Positions 59,333 to 64,000 of a stretch of DNA of 64,000 nucleotides are shown here, piece after piece. The DNA lies in assembly GCF_008727925.1 (NCBI RefSeq), contig NZ_VTWT01000002.1:62001-126000 (forward strand). Direction: 5' to 3'. A model generated the notes under the pieces. It worked only from the letters and a program-made list of their open reading frames with translations, was not told where the DNA came from and made no database searches. Source of the DNA: Adhaeribacter soli. GTDB lineage: Bacteria; Bacteroidota; Bacteroidia; Cytophagales; Hymenobacteraceae. Both the position numbers and the translations under genes were made by a program. Numbering within the stretch: the first letter of the stretch is position 1; every line of letters starts with the position of its first letter.

Positions 59333-59806
59333 ATCAGGATTTTCAGGATTAAAGGATTTTCAGGACAATTGTCTGAACCATGATTTTTTTGATTTCCGTG
59401 ATTTTTATGATTCCCGTGACGGATGTTTGTAGGGACAGGTCGCGACCTGTCCGCACGTTATCTGATCAATTCGGTATTTGATTGGAATTGTCTGAATCAG
59501 AATTCTCAGAATTATAGAATTAGCAGAATTATATTAAAGGAGATTTCACGCATATCGCCAGCGCAGCGCCCCCGAAAACCACGTTAGCTGATTAAAAACT
59601 AATCTAAAAAACAGCCCACTACAAAGGAAAACTGACACCAGTTTCTGTTCCAAAGACTTTGGATTAACCGGTGCCGACGCAGGAGGCAGCCCGGAAGGGC
59701 AGGTGAATCCACGGCTTTGGAGCAGAAACGAAGCCACCCGGCTTGAGGGGGAAAGTCAGTTATGAGTTGAAAGTTATGAGTTATGAGTGTAAAGTCTCAT
59801 TAAGGT
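59333..59806. repeat. Composite dispersed repeat, copy 2
   Basis: Modules shared with 46415-46830: ATCAGGATTTTCAGGATTAA, AGGACAATTGTC, a GACAGGTCGCGACCTGTC palindrome (59435-59455 area), CACGCATATCGCCAGCGCAG, and CAGTTATGAGTTGAAAGTTA. Fills most of the 630 gene-free bases 59286-59917. Confidence 0.8.
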
Positions 59807-59917
59807 ATGCGAGCAAAAAAAACCAATCAGACCAAACCTCAGATTAAAAAATTTCACCAATACCGGTTCTTCGCTATATTTACAACTCAGGAATTCTTTA
59901 AAAACTCAAATTAAACA

Positions 59918-60328
59918 ATGGCACAAATTGCAGCTTACTTAACTTTCGATGGCAACTGCCGTGAGGCAATGGAATATTACAGAGAAGTTTTCGGCGGCGA
60001 CCTTAGGATCCAGACATTCGGCCAAGCGCCCATGGAATCTGCCCCGGATGCCAAAGACCGGATCATGCACGCCCATTTACAAAGCGGCGAACTTACGTTA
60101 ATGGCTTCCGACGGCATGCCGGGCCAGCCGGTTACTCAAGGCACTAACGTAACGCTTTCGGTACAATGCAAAACCAAAGAAGAGCAGGACAACTATTTCA
60201 ACAAACTGGCTGAAGGCGGAAAAATTACCATGCCACTGCAGGACACTTTCTGGGGCGCTTACTTCGGCATGCTCACCGATAAATTCGGCACCCAGTGGAT
60301 GTTCAACACCGAGCATAAACACCAGTAA
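59918..60328 (+). CDS. VOC family protein, PhnB-like
   Basis: 136 aa. AQIAAYLTFDGNCREAMEYY is the standard opening of the PhnB/3-demethylubiquinone-methyltransferase-like glyoxalase superfamily. IMHAHLQSGELTLMASDGMP and VTLSVQCKTKEEQDNYFNKL follow, and the C-terminal FWGAYFGMLTDKFGTQWMFN closes the second beta-alpha-beta unit. Cytoplasmic, probably a dimer. Members of this group are mostly uncharacterised; no fosfomycin- or glyoxal-specific metal set is evident. Followed by its own terminator (60357-60402). It lies alone after the composite repeat; a TATATTTA near 59873 is a weak promoter match. Confidence 0.93.
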   Translation: MAQIAAYLTFDGNCREAMEYYREVFGGDLRIQTFGQAPMESAPDAKDRIMHAHLQSGELTLMASDGMPGQPVTQGTNVTLSVQCKTKEEQDNYFNKLAEGGKITMPLQDTFWGAYFGMLTDKFGTQWMFNTEHKHQ

Positions 60329-60356
60329 TTTACAAAAACAGTAGGATTTTCTTTAT

Positions 60357-60402
60357 AAAAACCCAGAAGCCTTTCCCAACCCGGAAGGGCTTCTGAGTTT
60401 TT
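60357..60402 (+). terminator. Terminator of the VOC gene
   Basis: AAAACCCAGAAGCC pairs with GGCTTCTGAGTTTT-type right arm, internal TTTCCCAACCCGGAAG. The core resembles the terminator at 61075-61106. Confidence 0.8.
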
Positions 60403-60412
60403 ATGTAGTCTA

Positions 60413-60443
60413 TTTGCATTTACAACATGTTTTCATAATTTTG
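60413..60443 (+). promoter_or_regulatory. Promoter of the 60459 gene (consensus)
   Basis: TTTG (60413-60416), exactly 19 nt, TAATTTTG (60436-60443): a full match to the Bacteroidota consensus. The ATG follows 16 nt after the box. Confidence 0.75.
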
Positions 60444-60458
60444 TGCAAAATCTAAGTT

Positions 60459-61019
60459 ATGAAGAATTCTTTACTCCATTTTTTTAAGAAGCCCTTATTT
60501 GTTGCGTTTTTCTTATTTTCTTTACTTTTTAGTTCCGATCTGTATGCTCAGAAAGCTATACAACTAACGAATAAGAAAACCGGGAAAAAGCTAAAACCAA
60601 TTGTAGAAGGTACCCGTGTAATTTACTACCATGCGCCCGTAAATGGCCGCTCTGCCACAAGACCAATTAAGGGCATTCTTAGTGAAATTACCCCTACAAC
60701 CATTACCGTAAACGGAGTAACTGTAAATATTACCGACCTGGTAAGTTTCGGACCTAAAAAAAGCGGTTCTGGTTTCGGGAGTGCGCTCTTAACAGGCTTT
60801 GGAACTGCTTTAATTGCTGGATCAATTAAAGAACAAACCCAGGATGCTAAAGCACCTTGTCCGCGTTGCACCGTAGTAAAAGATGCCGTACCCGTGGAAA
60901 GAACCTTACTTTTTACTTCTCTGGGGATAGGTTTGGATGCCTTAGGCATTAAATCAGCAATTAAAAATTCCCCCCGAAATTTAAAAAAATGGGAGATACA
61001 GATAATTGATATGCAATAA
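60459..61019 (+). CDS. Hypothetical secreted protein
   Basis: 186 aa. Signal peptide (about 1-31, LFSSDLYAQ). The mature part begins KAIQLTNKKTGKKLKPIVEG and contains ILSEITPTTITVNGVTVNIT, consistent with a small beta-barrel or OB-like domain. It is followed by a Gly-rich hydrophobic stretch (SGFGSALLTGFGTALIAGSI), a CPRC pair (about 133-136) that could be redox-active or bind metal, and a second hydrophobic segment (LLFTSLGIGLDALGIKSAI). No family recognised. Preceded by the best consensus promoter in this part of the window and followed by a terminator, so independently transcribed. Confidence 0.78.
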   Translation: MKNSLLHFFKKPLFVAFFLFSLLFSSDLYAQKAIQLTNKKTGKKLKPIVEGTRVIYYHAPVNGRSATRPIKGILSEITPTTITVNGVTVNITDLVSFGPKKSGSGFGSALLTGFGTALIAGSIKEQTQDAKAPCPRCTVVKDAVPVERTLLFTSLGIGLDALGIKSAIKNSPRNLKKWEIQIIDMQ

Positions 61020-61074
61020 TTTAAACAATTGCAGCTCTCAGTTAAAATAAAAACTATTTTAACGCGCCTAATTT

Positions 61075-61106
61075 AAAAGCCTTTCCCAACCCGGAAGGCT
61101 TTTTTT
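61075..61106 (+). terminator. Terminator of the 60459 gene
   Basis: AAAAGCCTT/AAGGCTTTT stem, loop TCCCAACCCGG, T-run to 61106. Confidence 0.85.
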
Positions 61107-61204
61107 GTATCTTTAAAATCCGGCAGCCTAAGCATGCGGATATGGATGTTTTGTAAATTTAAAGGCCATCCATCTACAAAAAAACTATCCAGCGTTACTT
61201 ATCT

Positions 61205-62839
61205 ATGTTGAAACGAATTATTATTTCCTTGATTTTTGGTATCAGTGCTCTAAGCTGTAATAGTCAGAACTTTACCCGGCAGGATACGCTCCGCGGCTCC
61301 ATCACCCCGGAACGCGCCTGGTGGGACCTGAACTTTTACCACCTCAGCATTAAAGTAGATCCGGCCCAAAAATTTATTTCTGGCAGCAACCTCATCCGCT
61401 ACAAAGTGCTGCAACCGGCCCAGGTGATGCAAATAGATCTGCAGCCGCCGCTGAAAATTGAAAAAGTAACGCAAAAGGGTAAGGAATTGCAGGTAAAAAC
61501 TGAAGGCAATGCGCATTTCATTACCCTGCAGGAAAAACAGATTCCCAGCAGCTTTAACCAGGTGGAAATATTTTACAGCGGGAACCCGAAGATCAGCAAA
61601 AACCCGCCCTGGAGTGGCGGCTTTACCTGGCAACAGGATAAGCACGGTAATCCGTTCGTAGCTACCAGTTGCCAGGGCGAAGGCGCCAGTTTGTGGTGGC
61701 CCTGCAAAGACCACATGTACGACGAACCCGACTCCATGCGCATTAGCGTAACGGCTCCCGAAAAATTAATAGCAGTTGCTAACGGCCGCCTCCGGAAAAC
61801 TGATACGAATAAAGACGGCAACAAAACCTTTCACTGGGCCGTGGTCAACCCCATCAACAATTACGGCGTGAACGTGAACCTGGGCGACTACGTGCATTTC
61901 GGCGAAAAATTCCAGGGCGAAAAAGGCCCCCTGGATTGCGATTACTATGTATTGCGCGATAATCTAACCAAGGCCAAAGAACAGTTCAAGCAGGTGCCCT
62001 TAATGCTGAAAGCTTTTGAGTACTGGTTCGGCCCCTACCCTTTTTATGAAGACAGTTACAAGCTTGTGGAAGTACCGTATTTAGGCATGGAACACCAGAG
62101 TTCGGTAACCTACGGCAACGGCTACAAAAACGGCTACTTAGGCAAAGACCCCAGCGGCACCGGCTGGGGTTTGAAGTTCGATTTTATCATCATCCACGAA
62201 AGCGGGCACGAATGGTTTGCCAACAACATTACCTACAAAGACATTGCCGATATGTGGATCCACGAAAGCTTCACCAACTACTCCGAAGCTTTATATCTTG
62301 ATTACCACTTCGGCACCAAAGCAGGAAATGAGTACGTGATCGGCCTTCGTAAAAACATTGCCAACGACCGGCCCATTATCGGCAAATACAACGTGAACTA
62401 CGAAGGCTCCGGCGACATGTATTACAAAGGTGCCAACATGCTTCACACCATCCGCCAACTGGTAAACAACGATCAGAAATTCCGGGAGATCCTCCGCGGC
62501 CTGAACAAAGATTTCTACCACCAGACCGTTACCACCGGACAAATTGAAGATTACCTGAGCCAAAAGTCAGGACTGAACTTAAAGCCGGTTTTCAATCAGT
62601 ACCTCCGCGATATTCTCATTCCGAAACTGGAATACAGAACAGAGAAAAACAAACTAAGCTACCGTTGGGTTAATTGCGTGGAAGGTTTCAACATGCCGGT
62701 AAAATGCTATGTAAACGGCCAGGAAAAGTGGCTTACCCCAACTACCGAATGGCAGGAACTGAAAAGCTTACCCAAAAAGATCACGTTCAAAACCGACGAA
62801 AATTTCTATATTAACACCGCTGCAATTTCAAGTAAATAA
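61205..62839 (+). CDS. M1 family zinc metallopeptidase lipoprotein
   Basis: 544 aa. A lipoprotein signal (ISALSC, Cys18) suggests anchoring in the envelope. The aminopeptidase N-like N-terminal beta domain (about 30-230) is followed by the exopeptidase motif LGMEHQSSVTYGN (GMEN variant). The zinc site is HESGH (His331, Glu332, His335) with Glu354, 18 residues later (HEWFANNITYKDIADMWIHE). The helical domain (about 400-460: YKGANMLHTIRQLVNNDQKF) is present. The large C-terminal domain of PepN is missing, as in shorter bacterial M1 enzymes. It probably trims peptides in the periplasm or at the surface. Single gene. Confidence 0.94.
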   Translation: MLKRIIISLIFGISALSCNSQNFTRQDTLRGSITPERAWWDLNFYHLSIKVDPAQKFISGSNLIRYKVLQPAQVMQIDLQPPLKIEKVTQKGKELQVKTEGNAHFITLQEKQIPSSFNQVEIFYSGNPKISKNPPWSGGFTWQQDKHGNPFVATSCQGEGASLWWPCKDHMYDEPDSMRISVTAPEKLIAVANGRLRKTDTNKDGNKTFHWAVVNPINNYGVNVNLGDYVHFGEKFQGEKGPLDCDYYVLRDNLTKAKEQFKQVPLMLKAFEYWFGPYPFYEDSYKLVEVPYLGMEHQSSVTYGNGYKNGYLGKDPSGTGWGLKFDFIIIHESGHEWFANNITYKDIADMWIHESFTNYSEALYLDYHFGTKAGNEYVIGLRKNIANDRPIIGKYNVNYEGSGDMYYKGANMLHTIRQLVNNDQKFREILRGLNKDFYHQTVTTGQIEDYLSQKSGLNLKPVFNQYLRDILIPKLEYRTEKNKLSYRWVNCVEGFNMPVKCYVNGQEKWLTPTTEWQELKSLPKKITFKTDENFYINTAAISSK

Positions 62840-62865
62840 AGATCTCTACCAGCAGAAAAAAAAAG

Positions 62866-62900
62866 CTCCCCTCCTTTTCAAGGAGGGGCCGGGGGTGGTT
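62866..62900 (+). repeat. C/G-rich hairpin related to dispersed repeats
   Basis: CCCCTCCTTTTCAAGGAGGGG followed by CCGGGGGTGGTT. It resembles the ends of the element at 56417-56646 and the decayed copy near 1736. It could terminate the M1 peptidase transcript weakly; no T-run follows. Confidence 0.6.
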
Positions 62901-62965
62901 GTTACTTTTCCAGAATAATCACTACCGTTCTAACAAAAAAACCAATTCATTTCCATGCTTCAACT

Positions 62966-63754
62966 ATGAAACTCCGGATCTACCAGGTCGATGCCTTTAC
63001 GGATAAACTCTTTTGCGGCAACCCCGCCGCCATCTGCCCATTAGAAAACTGGCTGCCCGACGGCATGCTGCAAAACATTGCCCAGGAAAATAACCTGGCC
63101 GAAACAGGCTTTTACGTGAAGAACGGCGACCATTACCAACTCCGCTGGTTTACCCCAACAGTAGAAGTTGACCTGTGCGGCCATGCCACCTTAGCCGCTG
63201 CCTATGTATTGTTTAATCACGAAAATCACCCTGGCGACGAAATAAACTTCCATTCCCACCGGAGCGGCCCGCTAAAAGTTACCCGAACCAACGGCCAGCT
63301 CACGCTTAACTTCCCGACCGATGTTTTCCAGGTAGTTCCGCTTACTGCAGCGCTGCTCAAATGCTTCGATCCGGAACCCATAAAAGCGTACCGCGGTAAA
63401 GCCGACTACCTCCTTCTTTTTAATTCCGAAGCTGATATAAAAGAACTGCAGCCCAACCTGAACCAGATCGCAAAACTCGACAGCCGCGGCGTAATTGCCA
63501 CTGCCAAAGGCGAAAACGTCGATTTTGTGAGCCGCTGGTTCGGTCCCAGAGTTGGCGTAAACGAAGACCCGGTAACCGGTTCCGCCCACACCACCCTCAC
63601 GCCCTTCTGGGCAAAGGAACTAGGCAAAGACGAACTCACCGCCATACAACTATCCTCCCGCAAAGGCCACCTTTTTTGTAAACTCCTCGGCAACCGCGTC
63701 GAGATCAGCGGCAAAGCCCGCACTTACTTAACCGGCGAAATTGAAACAGCTTAG
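62966..63754 (+). CDS. PhzF family isomerase-like protein
   Basis: 262 aa. The family opening RIYQVDAFTDKLFCGNPAAI is followed by NNLAETGFYV with the general acid/base Glu46, then LRWFTPTVEVDLCGHATLAA and, in the second half-domain, GVNEDPVTGSAHTTL near residue 205. Two similar hot-dog-like halves form the diaminopimelate-epimerase fold. PhzF proper isomerises a dihydroanthranilate in phenazine synthesis. There are no other phenazine genes here, and most genomic relatives act on unknown small molecules, so the pathway is not assigned. Cytoplasmic. Its stop (63754) is about 20 nt before the duplicated promoter segment. Confidence 0.94.
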   Translation: MKLRIYQVDAFTDKLFCGNPAAICPLENWLPDGMLQNIAQENNLAETGFYVKNGDHYQLRWFTPTVEVDLCGHATLAAAYVLFNHENHPGDEINFHSHRSGPLKVTRTNGQLTLNFPTDVFQVVPLTAALLKCFDPEPIKAYRGKADYLLLFNSEADIKELQPNLNQIAKLDSRGVIATAKGENVDFVSRWFGPRVGVNEDPVTGSAHTTLTPFWAKELGKDELTAIQLSSRKGHLFCKLLGNRVEISGKARTYLTGEIETA

Positions 63755-63772
63755 AAAAAGTCCCGCTTCCTT

Positions 63773-63780
63773 TATCTTTG
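63773..63780 (+). promoter_or_regulatory. -7 box in the first copy of a duplicated 5' region
   Basis: TATCTTTG fits TAnnTTTG; 21 nt later comes ACC-ATG-ACT-TC (ATG at 63802). Frame A then enters the double-hairpin element and stops after 13 codons (ATG ... TCT TAA, ending 63842). Confidence 0.6.
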
Positions 63781-63808
63781 TATTCTCAACTACCCAAAAC
63801 CATGACTT

Positions 63809-63905
63809 CAGTTTGCTTGACGGGATTTGTAATCCCGTCTTAACGGAGCAGTGGGATTTGCAATCCCACTTTCTGAAAATCAACTTGGGAAGGCAGTATT
63901 TGTTT
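63809..63905. repeat. Double-hairpin intergenic element, copy C
   Basis: Hairpins ACGGGATTTGTAATCCCGT (63820-63838) and GTGGGATTTGCAATCCCAC (63851-63869). The left boundary falls within the first codons of a start copied again at 63993. Terminal repeats are more decayed than in copy B. Confidence 0.85.
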
Positions 63906-63963
63906 GCTTTTGAAAAGAGCTTCTAAAACGCTACGAAAAAGGTTAAAAAAGTCCTTTCTCCTT

Positions 63964-63971
63964 TATCTTTG
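63964..63971 (+). promoter_or_regulatory. -7 box in the second copy of the duplicated 5' region
   Basis: TATCTTTG again, with the same spacing to the ATG (21 nt) as the copy at 63773-63780. Confidence 0.6.
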
Positions 63972-63992
63972 CACCTTCATCTACCATAAACC

Positions 63993-64000
63993 ATGACTTC
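63993..64000 (+). CDS. Start of a gene cut by the window edge
   Basis: Only ATG ACT TC is visible. It is proposed as a real start because the 55 bases before and including it repeat those at 63754-63808 with 12 mismatches and no gap, including the -7 box and start context. Product unknown. Confidence 0.3.

Noticed and set aside
62966-63754. Phenazine biosynthesis gene
   Set aside because: PhzF relatives are common without phenazine pathways, and no other phz gene is in the window.

Overview
The window looks like a chromosome segment of a Bacteroidota bacterium, most likely Cytophagales (Hymenobacteraceae-like, e.g. the Adhaeribacter/Pontibacter group). The evidence is type IX secretion (T9SS) C-terminal sorting domains on seven proteins, promoters of the Bacteroidota type (TTTG-N19-TAnnTTTG), an FtsK-LolA pair, a DUF2851 gene, and many Cytophagales-style intergenic repeats. 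No rRNA, tRNA, CRISPR array, prophage or complete insertion sequence was seen. Genus-level placement is inference.

Layout. 1-1029: an ECF sigma factor and an overlapping membrane anti-sigma-like gene that runs off the left edge. 1999-12529: six tandem minus-strand genes for paralogous secreted T9SS cargo proteins, most with their own terminator. 12758-14149: dihydrolipoamide dehydrogenase. 14601-23959: housekeeping and lipoprotein genes (pncB, erythromycin-esterase-like, DUF4197, cinA, 2-oxoacid dehydrogenase E2). 24083-28016: small envelope proteins, including two adjacent predicted haem-binding proteins. 28181-30805: valS. 31194-34646: a serine hydrolase, a TMEM175-type channel, an SDR and an AT-rich secreted protein. 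34918-39201: ferredoxin, acyl-CoA reductase, a small conserved protein, nucleoside phosphorylase, trhO. 39457-44052: a four-gene minus-strand operon (DUF2851, polytopic membrane protein, PglD-like acetyltransferase, O-antigen ligase-like) that probably serves surface polysaccharide. 44495-54551: pyrF, an AP2-domain protein, lolA, ftsK, pyrD, a lipoprotein, xerD. 54726-63754: aroQ, a class V aminotransferase, a MarC protein, a nucleotidyltransferase/metallophosphoesterase pair, a VOC protein, an M1 peptidase and a PhzF protein.

How the genes work together. LpdA (E3) and the E2 subunit can serve the same 2-oxoacid dehydrogenase class although they are not adjacent. PyrF and PyrD are two UMP-pathway enzymes; FtsK and XerD are the two halves of chromosome-dimer resolution. 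Cell-surface and envelope functions dominate: T9SS cargo, lipoproteins, LolA, polysaccharide genes.

The most unusual content is (i) the six-gene T9SS cargo array; (ii) a dense population of dispersed inverted-repeat elements, including a double-hairpin element present three times; (iii) at the right edge, a duplicated promoter-plus-start-codon segment whose first copy runs straight into one of these elements; (iv) an uncharacterised nucleotidyltransferase-metallophosphoesterase operon.
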